This document shows positions 49,214 through 60,392 of a DNA stretch of 64,000 nt, piece by piece (position 1 is the first letter of the stretch; each line of letters starts with the position of its first letter). The position numbers were made by a program, and so were the translations under genes. This stretch comes from Dermanyssus gallinae. Its lineage: Eukaryota; Arthropoda; Arachnida; Mesostigmata; Dermanyssidae. Location of the stretch: the NCBI GenBank assembly GCA_003439945.1, contig QVRM01001782.1, positions 1,467,501-1,531,500 on the forward strand, read 5' to 3'. The notes below the pieces were generated by a model. The model had not been told where the DNA came from. It worked only from the letters and a program-made list of their open reading frames with translations, and made no database searches.

Positions 49214-51294
49214 ATATCGGCATTCGGTCCACCATTTGGTTTTCGTTCTCTTGCTATTCGCTCGGCTGCGACACAATCCCATGTTACCCTGGGCATTATT
49301 ACCAGCATCGTCGCAAAAATCTTCATCCTTGTTCGCCTCCTCCTAGCCGCTTTTTATTCTCTTCCTCCCTTCCCTTATAAAAACAAGAGTATATTTATAT
49401 AAAAAATGTATATATATATACCTATATATATTTATGTATACCTATATTTTTCCAAAACATCTACAGACATACAATCATAGATTTGTATACCTGTACATAG
49501 TATGCACATACGTCTTGTCTACATCAGAAAAACATCTCCGTTTGTCGTAGTCGTAGACTATTGCCGACGACATACTTATGCGCGTGTGTCGTCCGTGTGA
49601 TGGCCGTAACCTGCATGTATGTATGTATGTATTTATGCACGTGCACCCTACCTACCTATATGTGTGTGTGTGTGTGTCTACCTATGGGTGGCGGGTCGAT
49701 TGATCACATACCTGATAGCTAGCCCGCTATCATCATTATCATCCTTCGCTCAACCGTTGGGACATCAGTCTTCTTCGGACGAGGGCGACCGAACGGCTAC
49801 GGCGTGCCACCCAATGCCCCGGTCAGACGTAGGTCGAAGCGACGAGACTGCACCTAGCCGAACTACAATCAGTTCCTACTAGAACTACTGCTTGAACTAC
49901 GGCTACAATCGGCACCTATATAATATATATATATATATATATATAACGACGCAAATGTTGGAACCTAGTACCCTTGGCTTGGCCGAGACCGCTAGGGTCG
50001 GACGAGACAAGAAACACCAAAGCAAGTCGTACGAAGGTCAGCTTCGAAGCGCAGTTGATGGGCAGGGGTGAGGCGCACCCAAGACAAGATTCCGAGCATC
50101 GTTCGTTGCTGTTGTTGTTGTCGTTGCTTTGTTTGCTGTTGTTGTTGTTGTCGCGGGTGCAGCACCCAACAACGACAACGGCTGCGACGACAACGCCAGG
50201 GACAATAACAAAACAGTCACTGGCAGCCACATCATCGTCCAATCATAAGTCGGACGGACGACAAAGATCTCTCACGTATTCACAGCAGCACAGAGGAGGA
50301 CGGCGCCTGTCGTTGTTGTGCAGGCTTACGGTTCCCGGCGTTGTTGTTGCCAGAGGCGGCGTTCCGTCACCCCACTATCCTCCCCCCGCCACCACCGTCG
50401 TCAGCGTTGTCCGTTCTCGCTTGGGCTGTAGACACGACGCACCCCCAGATCTGTCGCCTACCGCGGGGGCATCGCCGTGAGCGTAGGAAGGGTGCCCCTC
50501 GTGTGTGGTCGTCTCATAGTAGACGGTCATATGCATTCTCTCTCCTCCGCCTAGCTTTCTCTCTGTCTCTCTATATATGCATCTCTCTGTCTCGTTCTCT
50601 CGCCCGCGTGCGCGCTCGCTCCTGCGCTAAGGCGCCCTTTATCCATGGTGTCCTTCCCTGTTTGTGTCCTCCCTCTTCTCTCTCTCTCGCTTTCTTTCCC
50701 TCTATCGCTCGCTCTTGTTGCTTCGTTGTAAGGTAGCCTCTGCCCCTCTGCCTGTTCTAGCTGGCTGTATGCCGCTAGAATTGACCGGCTTGCTTGACCA
50801 GTTAGTTCCTCATCGTGAGCATAGCCGAAGCGTCATCGCTGATGCCATCATGACTGTCGTCATATTTGTCGGTCGGTCGGTCGGTGGATCGGTCATGTCG
50901 CAGGCGGTGTCACGGTGATGCGGCTAACGACGCGAGATAGAGAGACGCCGCGCCGTGCCGTCGAATCAGGTGCCGAATATCAGGCCGCTTTGTCGAGCCT
51001 TCAGGACCGTTGTTCACACAACACGTTCTTCACAGCATTTTTCACGGCACGGGTGTCACAAACCGCAGTACCAACACAACAACAGCAACAACTGCAGGAG
51101 CAGCAAAAACAACAACAACAACCGCTGCTGCAGTAACAACAGCATGTTCGGCCAACCTCTCCGGCGGTCGACCTCCAACAGAGTCACACCTCAAACAATT
51201 CCTCTGTGTTGTAGACTCCTATACGTGTACTATCATATATTTGGCCGCGTCACTGCCACGACAAGACAGCGTCAACAAAAACAATGCTTGTGGA

Positions 51295-51329
51295 CGCACA
51301 TGTCACAACATCCCGTTGTGACATGTGCG
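51295..51329. repeat. Perfect inverted repeat, 14-bp arms, 7-base loop
   Basis: cgcacatgtcacaa (51295-51308), loop catcccg, then ttgtgacatgtgcg (51316-51329). It lies in hh intron 1, outside any microsatellite. Confidence 0.9.
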
Positions 51330-51736
51330 GAAGAAACATCGCGATACATAAGCGTCGCTAAGGTCGATCCTCAGAGATGCAGCGACAGATATATTAAAGC
51401 TGTTCACAGTGAAGTTTATACAGATATTACAAAAGAGTCGAACAATCTACGAAGGCGCATGGCTTGAAAATCGTTTTTCATTTCGTTGCGTTTTTCTTCT
51501 CTTTTTCTCGCATTCGGCTGAACCGCAAACACATTCGAAATCAGAGGAATAACTAATAACAATTATAGCTTTGCTGGTAAGTGCCTGCCAATTCGATCAG
51601 ATGGAGACAAAAATATATACACACCAGATAGCTTAATTTCGCTTTGGCACGGTTTGGCTTTGCATACGATCTACAAATAGCAAAGACAAAATAAATAGTT
51701 CAAATCTCATATTTGGGATTTATTTGCATTTGATTC

Positions 51737-51778
<42 letters not shown>

Positions 51779-52499
51779 TAGACTGCTATTCTTGCAAGCA
51801 ATGATAGAAGCTATGCTTAAACCTCCCAAGCTCTGTGATCTCATTATTATATATTACTACTACTATTATTATTGAGATTGTAAATTAAAGCGGAAATCGA
51901 CGCTAGACGCTCGATAGGTTATTGTGATCGGCAGCTCGCTGTCGCATCGGCGGGCATCGCGCGTCGCACCAAGCGGCAAGCAGCTTGGTCGTCTTCGGCC
52001 TCCTTGAGCGGCCGGCGGTCCGTCCTCCTGTCCGTCCGTCCGTCCGTCCGCTTGGCAGACGGACAGACAGGCAGGTAGGAAGGAAGGCCGACCTTCGCCG
52101 TTTGTTCGCCGTTCTTCAGGCGGAGACGGAGCTGCTTGAGGTCGAGTGAACGAGGACCTGCTTGGGTGGCCGATGCCACCCAAGTTGGCACCCAACTCAT
52201 ACCGACCGACCGACCACCGACTGTCCGTTCGTCCGTACATCAGTCTGTGCACCCGTCCATCCACCGTGGTTCGACTTCGTGCTCCGAAGCGACGGCGGCG
52301 GCAGCAGCAGCAGCCACGAACAAGAATAGACCGCCAGACAACGATATCGGCCGACCGAAAAAGCAGCCAGCGTGAACAGCGACAAAGGGGGGGGGGGGAG
52401 AAGTGGGGAAGAGGTTGAGGTGCGCTCTGAGGTGCGCTTAGGTGAAGTGTGCCTCTCGGCTTACGGCAATTCGTGAGGAGGAGGACGACGACGTCGACG

Positions 52500-52690
52500 G
52501 CGACAACGATGATGACGACGACGACAACAACAACAACAACAACAGCAACACCGACGAAGACAACAACAACAACAACACCGACCGACGACGACGACAACGA
52601 CAACAACAACAGCAGGAGAAAGAGGTACAACAAAAAGAAAATGAAGAACAAGAAGACGAAGAGAACGACGATGACGACGACAACGACGAC
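52500..52690. repeat. GAC/AAC repeat block
   Basis: Imperfect GAC, AAC and GAA trinucleotides. Open frames on both strands across it are low complexity. Confidence 0.9.
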
Positions 52691-54166
52691 GTAGCCGATG
52701 ATGCAGAAGCTTCACCCGCCCGTCCTCCCGCCTTCATTCTCGGCGGCGTGAGCCGTGTGGCCGACGACGAGTGAGGTGAGCTTGGTCAGCTATCCGATGT
52801 GGCCGCCGGCGCTCGCTACCGTAGACCGACGTGAACGAAGTCGACATGCCTGCCGAACGCCCAACATGACGATGCCGTATGTATGTTTGGCGTTAGTTGG
52901 CCAGCCCGATCGACAACCCGACCCCGTTGGTGGCGCTGCGGCGCCGGCACCCTGGACGTCGTTCAATTCTGTGCTTTGTGTTCATACTGATGCGATTTCT
53001 GTTGATGTTGGTACTGTTGTTGTTGTTCCTGTTGTTCTTTTTCTACATTTTTGTCCTTTGTGCTATTTCTATTCTTTCGCACTGGCTGGCGGGTCAGCTT
53101 TTTCTAAGGCTATTCGAAGGAACAGAGTTCCTCATTATGCCTATTACCCAAAGCAGCAGGGTAAAAAGCTTTAGCCTTTAGCTTGACTTCTCTTCTTGTG
53201 CTATCTGCCCCTCTCTCTCATATTGTTTTGGTCGACTGTCCACTGTCGTGATGCGACATCGTCACAAACGTGTATTCTGTCTCGTTCGCTCATCTACTAC
53301 CTATCACATCCACGTCTTCGCTCTAGGTGGCCAAATGTGGTCAACTCGTTTAGCAGGGCCTGTTAGTGGGGCAGCTCCAACCCTCTGGTTTTCAGGCATC
53401 GTCTCTCTACCAATAGCAGACGTGGACTGGAAGTTTACCTTATCATTGGCCCGTAACCTTGGCCGTCCCAAGAAGCTACTACACGGAGTCTGCAATCGCA
53501 ATTTGACTAGTGTTAGTGCGAGTAATATGATAGTTATACTTGCTACAGTCAAAGCAGGCAAGCCGAACCCGCTTAAGTGGCGAATAAGGATCGTGTCTCT
53601 GGTCGACGAGGACCTTCTTAACCAGTTAAAAGGATGCAAGGATGCCGTAGAATAAGCTGATGGGGAGTAGAGACACACGGGCTATATACACAGATATAAC
53701 AGAAGCTTCTGCAGCAGGAACAACCCATCGTTGAGCTGGTTGTGGCCGTTAAGGTGCAGGACAAAGTAACAGGCAGATTGACTATATGAACGAAAAAGTC
53801 GTGGCTGGTAACAAAGCCCTCACGATGGTAACGCCACACGTGATGAGGGCGTATGATCTGAGAAAAAGATGGATTGCGGCGGATTTCACTTGGCAACCTA
53901 AAGAACCTAGGAAAAGGAAGCGAAGCAATTGCTTTCTTTAGAGCTTTGAATAGCCCCGCTATTGACATCGAACCTTAAGTTGGCCAAACACGTTTAAGAC
54001 GACGCATTTCGGCAACAGTGTCGCAAGATACGTGGGCGAGGGAAGCAAGGCGATACTGTAATTGTAATGTGTATGTAAAAAATATATGTGTAATTTGTCA
54101 TGCCTGCACGCAAATATATATATATATATATATATGTTTAACCTGATAATTTCGATTGGAAATGTT

Positions 54167-54207
<41 letters not shown>

Positions 54208-55201
54208 GAGAGAGGGAGAGAGAGAGAAAGAGAAAAGAACTATCACGGCGATACGTGAACTGCTTGTTGACATCTCGTACTTAGACAAATTAGTTGTTAG
54301 GGTGTTGGGTATCTTTCACCTGCGATCGTCGGCAGATACGACCATAAGCAAACATTTCATTCATTCATCGCTGCTGCTGCGGCCACTACAGCAGCGACAA
54401 CAACAACAACAACAGGACAACGTCAGCAAAACGGTCGTAGTTGAGGCTATGATTTTTGGTGTTGTCATCCTTGTAATTGTTGCTGCTGTCGTGGCTGAGG
54501 TTGCTTTTGTTGCTGCTGTTGTTGCTTTGTTGTTGCTGCTGCTGCTGCCGTCACCGCTCTCTGTTCGTAGTGGTCGGGCTTCTCGGCTGCTGGCCGAGCG
54601 CGGTCGGTGGCCTCGCGGACGCTTCTTCAGCACAGCGTGCGATTTTCGCTATCGTAGTGGTAGTAGTCTAGGACTGCAGCCGTCAACGAGGCCTTCCTCT
54701 TCCTTCCTTCCTTGTTTCTCTATGCGGCCGGCTGGGTGCTGCTTAACACTTCGCAGAAGCTTCGCCCGCCCATAAATTAGATCGCAGCGCAGCGCAACCA
54801 CCCAGCGCTGCCAGCCGATGGACGGACGGACTGACTGACTGAGGAACGGACATACGGACCGAACAATCGATGGGTCGACCAGCGTGGCCCAACAAGCGAC
54901 TTTCCCAACAACAACAACAACAATCATAGAAGCAACAATTGCAGCAATAACAATCAACAATGACAACAACAACAGCAACATCGACGACGATGATCATCAT
55001 CATCATCACGACCATAGAGCCCTGTTGTTACTCATATCGGGAAAACTATCCGACGTATTCGTTCGCTTGCGCCCAGTTTGTTACATCAAGGCAGAGGACG
55101 TGAGAGAAAGTGCAACAACAACAACAATTAGAATACTAAAGGGAGAGATTCGTAACAAACTGATACAAAAGGAAGCGAACGAGGGGTTAGGGTCGTTCTA
55201 C

Positions 55202-55232
<31 letters not shown>

Positions 55233-58129
55233 TACATGCATACTGTGTATATGTGGAGGGGGGGGGGCAGTATAATGGGAGAGAGTGAGATATAGAAAAA
55301 AAGGAGGGGCAAAGGGTAGGCCATAGGAGGCTGTGTGAGCGCGGAGGAGAGGAAAACGCAGGCAATGCGAAACCGAGAGAGAGAGAGCTTGGGAAAGAGA
55401 CCACTTGCATCGTCGCTTCACCCGTCGTGCGTAGCCTCACCCCAGTTGTCTTCTGGTGAAGAAGTTGCTCTCTTCTGGCGGCTGCTAATCGCTTCAAAGA
55501 GATTGGTGTATCATGTGCAAGCTACCACACAGCACAACGATCAGCAGCAGCAGCAGCAGCCAACCCTCGTCATGCCTTCTCGATACTGGCGATGATTGTA
55601 ATCACTGCCAGAAATAGCGGACGCAGTCACCCACATACGCACGAAGAAATATAAATATATATATACATACATTTGTGATCTAGGCAGCCTTTGGTGCATG
55701 GCGCAATAGGCCACATACGTCAGGATGATCGTGGCAAAGGTTATGCAAAAGCACACGTGGTCTGTTATACGTTTACGCGCACGGCAGTATGCTTATAGCG
55801 GAACAACTAGATGTCGAAACGTCGGAAAACTAGCTCGTTCTCCTAAATTCAGGAGGCCGTCCACAAATACGAGTTCGACTTGGGAGAGCTTCAAATGCGC
55901 GCTTCTGTTTGCCCGTCCTGTGTCATGACGATTGCCGTCGCCGGCGCCACAATCATGGTCGTTTTTGACCTCGTCATTGTTTTTCATGCGTTTCACATGG
56001 CATGCCGTTATAGAATGCCATATGGATGTGGTTCCTATTTTCCCATTAGAATACTGCTACTATCCCGTAGAAGAGCCCGCTGATACATTTTAATATGCAG
56101 TAATCTTATGATGATGACGATAATGTTCAGTGTCATTATTATTTTTCTTTATTATTGTTATTACAAAGCAGTGTCGGCCTACAGTCGACATGTGTCTGCT
56201 TCCAGCTCTGGGTTGGCTAGCTGGCAAAACGAACATGGTGCTGAAAATCCTTTCCGTCGATCGCGCTGAGAAGCGACGTCTTTTGACTACGAGTACAATA
56301 CTGCAGCTTGTCCTCGTCTTCTGAGTTCGACTTCTGGGAACTGGTTTATTCGTAGGCCCGTAGGCCGATGAACAAACAGGTGGTGGACACGACACTACCT
56401 ACCTATTCCGTGCGTGCACCGATCAGCCGTGATTCTGACTCGCTCCTCATCCTCGGTCGGTCGGTCGGTCGGCCGGACGCACGGCCTGCTTATGGCTATG
56501 GTGGTTAAGAGTCTAATCGCTTGCTGCTGCTGCTGATACTGCTGCTTTACTGCTACCGCTGATTTTGCCGTTGAGTGATTTCGCGTTCCCGTTAATTGGC
56601 TTATGATTGTAAGTCGCTCGGACGCTCTCCATCTCGAGATGGAGATTGATGAGGTTTGCGCGGGCCGTGCAACTAACTTCAATTGGTTTTACACATAGTT
56701 TTCTTTCTTCCAGACCTCTTTTTCTATGCATTTCTCTTTCCTGTTGAGTTTCCTATTTTTGTTTCTTTGTTTGTCAGCTTTCATCTCGACTCGGTATGTG
56801 GTTGTGAGCATTTGCTTCTCAGCTCCGCAGCCTTACCCTACCGACCTCATGGTCTATTTTTTTTTTACTTCTTCCTGCTCTCTCTCTCTCTCTCTCGCCC
56901 TCTATTTGTTTATAATTTCGTTGTTCGCGGGCGCCCCCTACGTAAGCGTACCCACCGCCCTAGAAATCGATATGTTACCTCTATTATCGATGGGTATCGA
57001 TCTAACTATTGATTGGACTGGCTGGCTGGCTGACTGGCTGGCTGGCTGGTTGTTTGGTTGGCCTGGTGGTACCGGTTAAGCGGATCAACGGGCAATTCAA
57101 CGACTCAACGGTAATTGCCGACCAACACGAAAAAAAAAAACTACTTCAATCACTGATGCCACTATGACAACAACAACAACAACAACAACCATAGCTACGA
57201 CTACTACTACAACTACTACGACGACGACGACCAGTGCTGCCGGCACGACGACAGGCAAATACGACAGCAGCTATTGTTACTGTGTGATCTGTCCGCAGCG
57301 GTGAACGAAGGCGCGCGGCGCAACGGCGGACCTCCTGGGACGTTCCGGTGAAACACGCAGCCAGCCGGCCAGCCAGTCAGATCAGGCCACTTGCAATGTT
57401 CTCTCGCTGCCGCCCGATGAGCTTCTTATTGCTCTTGGTTGTTGGTCGGCGGGCGGAGGAGTTCGTTGCGTGCCTCGTTGCGCCCGAAGCCAATGATACC
57501 GGCCGCAAGTACGACGGGAGAGGCGGGCGCGACGGTACCAACCCAGCCCAGCCCCGCTGGTTTCGAAGTACTTGTGCGCTCGCTCGATCGCTCGATCGCT
57601 CGCTAGAGCTTGTTTGTGTACTTACTGCCTACTACGCGTTTAACTTGGAAAATCATCACAACCAACCAGAACCAAGTATCTGTTCGCTTCTCTATTCTTC
57701 TGCTGCTGCTGCCGCGTTGCAGCCGCTACTATGTTTGCTGTTGCTATTGTTGTTGCTGTTGTGGCTGCGGCTGCCGTTGGCTTCAAACTTCAAAACGAAG
57801 CTCGCAGCAGCAGCCGCAGCATCAAAATACGACGCTAATACGATTTTTATTGGCGCACCCGACGCTTGTCAGCGCGGCACTCTCACGATCCTGTTTGGTC
57901 GACCCGTTCACCTACGTCGGCCAAATACCGATCTGCCGCTACGCGATCTACACGACCGAGTTCAAACAACAATCGATCCCTACGCGGTGTGGGGGCGATT
58001 GTGCTCGGTGGCCAGTAGCAGGCGGTGCGACAGCGGTGCTGAGGAACAACGACGACGACGAACGCCGCCTCCTACTCTTATCGCTCTCTGCCGGTGGGTC
58101 GAAGCGCCTGTGCGCTGACTTCAGTTAGC

Positions 58130-58154
58130 CTTCAGACCTAGACTAGGTCTGAAG
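58130..58154. repeat. Perfect palindrome, 12-bp arms around one base
   Basis: cttcagacctag, A, ctaggtctgaag in hh intron 1, about 1 kb before exon 2. Confidence 0.9.
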
Positions 58155-59198
58155 ACCTGCCCTTTGCTGCCTGCCTTTGTTCGCTGCTTCGTTGTCGGTC
58201 GTGTTCTTTTCTCGCTGTCGTCGAAATCGTCCTCATCACCCACCATCACCATCATCATTATCCGCGCATCATCATCCTCGGCAACAGCAGCAGCAGCAAC
58301 AGCAGCATCGTTGGCTTGCGGCGGTATGATCTCTTCCGCGAAGTCGCCGACCCGAAGTGTCGCCCCACGCTTAGAACAAGAAGATCTCTTCGTGCTCGAA
58401 ATCTCCGAGTAGTAGTGTAGTTCTGTGTATGTACGTATGTGCGTGTGTGTGTGATTTGATTCAATCGATACTGGCCAACAAAAAGGCGTACTCACTCGTT
58501 CATTCATTCATTCATGCATCCGTTCACGAAAAGTATGTTTCTCCGCCTACACGCATGCCTCCCTCCTCTCACCCACTACAACAGCTTACGTCAATTGTGA
58601 TGAGGGGCATGCAGTGCGTACATTTGATCGATGCATTATGTCGCCAAACGATTAGCTCGGTAGTACTGCGCCTACCTACGGCCCCCGGACAGGGTGGTGT
58701 AGCACATTTCCCGCTAAAGCCGACGATAACATTCGGCGTCTTATGCTTACGGCTTCTCATGTACCACAGTGCCTGCCTTTCCTGCAATTTCATTCAAAGG
58801 CACGGCGGCTTTTATACAATAGTCAGAGAGAAATCAATTTTTGGCAGTTTAACCAAATATACGCTACTACTATCCGATGCGTAAGTGCAATAAGCATATC
58901 TGACCTACGACCGGCAATTGAAAACGCTCGACTTAAAAGATCAAACCCTCTAAGTCGGGCTTCGTCGTACCGGCGGGGGCACACTCGGGGGTGTCCGTGC
59001 GTGGGTGCTTGCGAATATCCGGAATAAACCAACTATGCTGTGCTCCGTATAAGGAGCACGGCATGCCACATCGAGTGCACCAAGAAGAGTATATATATAT
59101 ATATATATCGTATTCCATAAGAAGGTCTGCGCACAACCTCAATGAGCCTTATTGAACTTAACGACTAACGTTCGTCAATTTTGTGTGCCTGGTTTCAG

Positions 59199-59325
59199 AG
59201 ATGTCGTGACAAACTGGACACGCTGGCCGTGTCGGTAATGAATCAATGGCCTGGAGTTAAACTGCGCGTCATCGAGTCATGGGATGAGTACTCCGAGCAC
59301 AGGAGTGGCTCTCTACACTACGAAG
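59199..59325 (+). CDS. hh: hh exon 2: signalling domain, calcium-site loop
   Basis: Acceptor ...ctggtttcag. Encodes [33 protein letters not shown] and SLHYEG, with Zn ligand His149. The loop ESWDEY carries Tyr140 where the calcium-binding Asp of WDED is expected. It ends in phase 1 with donor GTAAGG at 59326. Confidence 0.96.
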
Positions 59326-59769
59326 GTAAGGGGGCGAAACAAATCAAGCCACATATACAACTGGTGAAGATGTTAGCGTTTGCCTTTTGCCTCCTTAATA
59401 TTGGCCTGTAACATATTAGCGAAGATCATTTGGACCAATTCAGCCCAATACCAATTACCAAGGATACCAAAGACATTTTGTGTGATGTGTGATGACTGCT
59501 ATATGCTGAGCTGGTGATTGCCCCCGGCTGTCTACCTATGCGCCCGCTGCCCGTGGTATTTACACGTGAAGGCGGAAGGTATTGCAGTAAATGTTTTTGC
59601 TATCGTGACCATATTGAGGGGGGACAAGTGACATAACACAGATAACATCATTATTAGTGGGTAGAAACTGGCAGAGGAGACAGAAAATCACAGAATGGAC
59701 TAATTATGTAATGTTAACCACAAGTGTTTCCCTTCTATGTCGTTGCTTGCCAATTTCGGCTGGTTACAG
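59326..59769 (+). other. hh intron 2
   Basis: 444-base phase-1 intron, no feature seen. Confidence 0.9.
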
Positions 59770-59904
59770 GGAGAGCTGTGGATATTACGACGGATGATCG
59801 CCACCCTGCTAAATACGGGATGCTGGCCAGGCTAGCCGTCGAAGCTGGCTTTGATTGGGTCTACTATGAAAGCAAAAAACACGTACACTGCTCAGTCAAG
59901 CCTG
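59770..59904 (+). CDS. hh: hh exon 3: zinc-site half of the signalling domain
   Basis: Completes the split Gly codon to read [32 protein letters not shown] and HVHCSVKP. It provides Zn ligands Asp156 and His191 and the pseudo-catalytic Glu185. This block is almost invariant in the family. It ends in phase 1 with donor GTACGT at 59905. Confidence 0.97.
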
Positions 59905-60392
59905 GTACGTAGTCTTTTTTTAACTGTATTTGTATCTGATGGTTAGTTCGATCGTTTATGGCCATGAGCTATCCTACGGATGTTTGTAATGAGCCATAAA
60001 ATACATAAATATGAGTTTCAATCATCAGGTCGATTACACCTCGGTGTGCCTATGCGATTTCGCATGCAATCATTGTCCAACTAAATGTGGTCGAAGACAG
60101 ATTCACACAGTGTGATTCTCATACTTATCGCAACATAATCCCCCCGAAAATGTTGATAAGCTAAACATAATATGTGACTTAGAACAGTTTACTCACTCAT
60201 TTATATATATATATATGTGCGGCCACCGAAAATGTGGATACACTAAGCACCCTATTTAGAATAGTTTACTCATGTGTATATATATATATATATATATATT
60301 GAGGCTATGCCCTATGACCTCTCGTATCGTATGACATGAATGTTTAATTGTCATTTGTCTCTCTCTTTCTGTCTGTTTTTTATGATCTACAG
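59905..60392 (+). other. hh intron 3
   Basis: 488-base phase-1 intron with two (TA)n tracts (60202-60215 and 60278-60299), the latter about 90 bases before the acceptor ...gatctacag. Confidence 0.9.

Larger units (their letters stand above)
28990..59198 (+). other. hh intron 1 (30.2 kb), packed with simple repeats
   Basis: No exon of a second gene was recognised on either strand. Content: numerous (TA)n tracts (for example 29834-29873, 32900-32944, 39449-39487, 40617-40655, 44896-45017, 47766-47834, 51738-51774, 54171-54207), CAA/GTT/CAG triplet blocks, GAGA and GATA tracts, and poly-G/C runs. Long open frames in the stretches at 25.5, 37.5, 45, 49, 52 and 57.5 kb are translations of these repeats or lack any domain. 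In other animals hh introns carry enhancers. None can be identified from this sequence alone. Confidence 0.85.

Noticed and set aside
48826..49402. Poly-Asn and poly-Leu frames on both strands
   Set aside because: Direct translations of the GTT/GCT array at 48942-49213.
51869..52651. 260-codon open frame on the - strand
   Set aside because: Val/Leu/Ser homopolymers from GAC/AAC arrays and several overlapping open frames on both strands. Low-complexity artefact.
53248..53968. Possible gene in a repeat-poor part of hh intron 1 (open frames on both strands of up to 135 codons)
   Set aside because: No recognised domain, no splice structure, and equally open frames on opposite strands. Left as non-coding.
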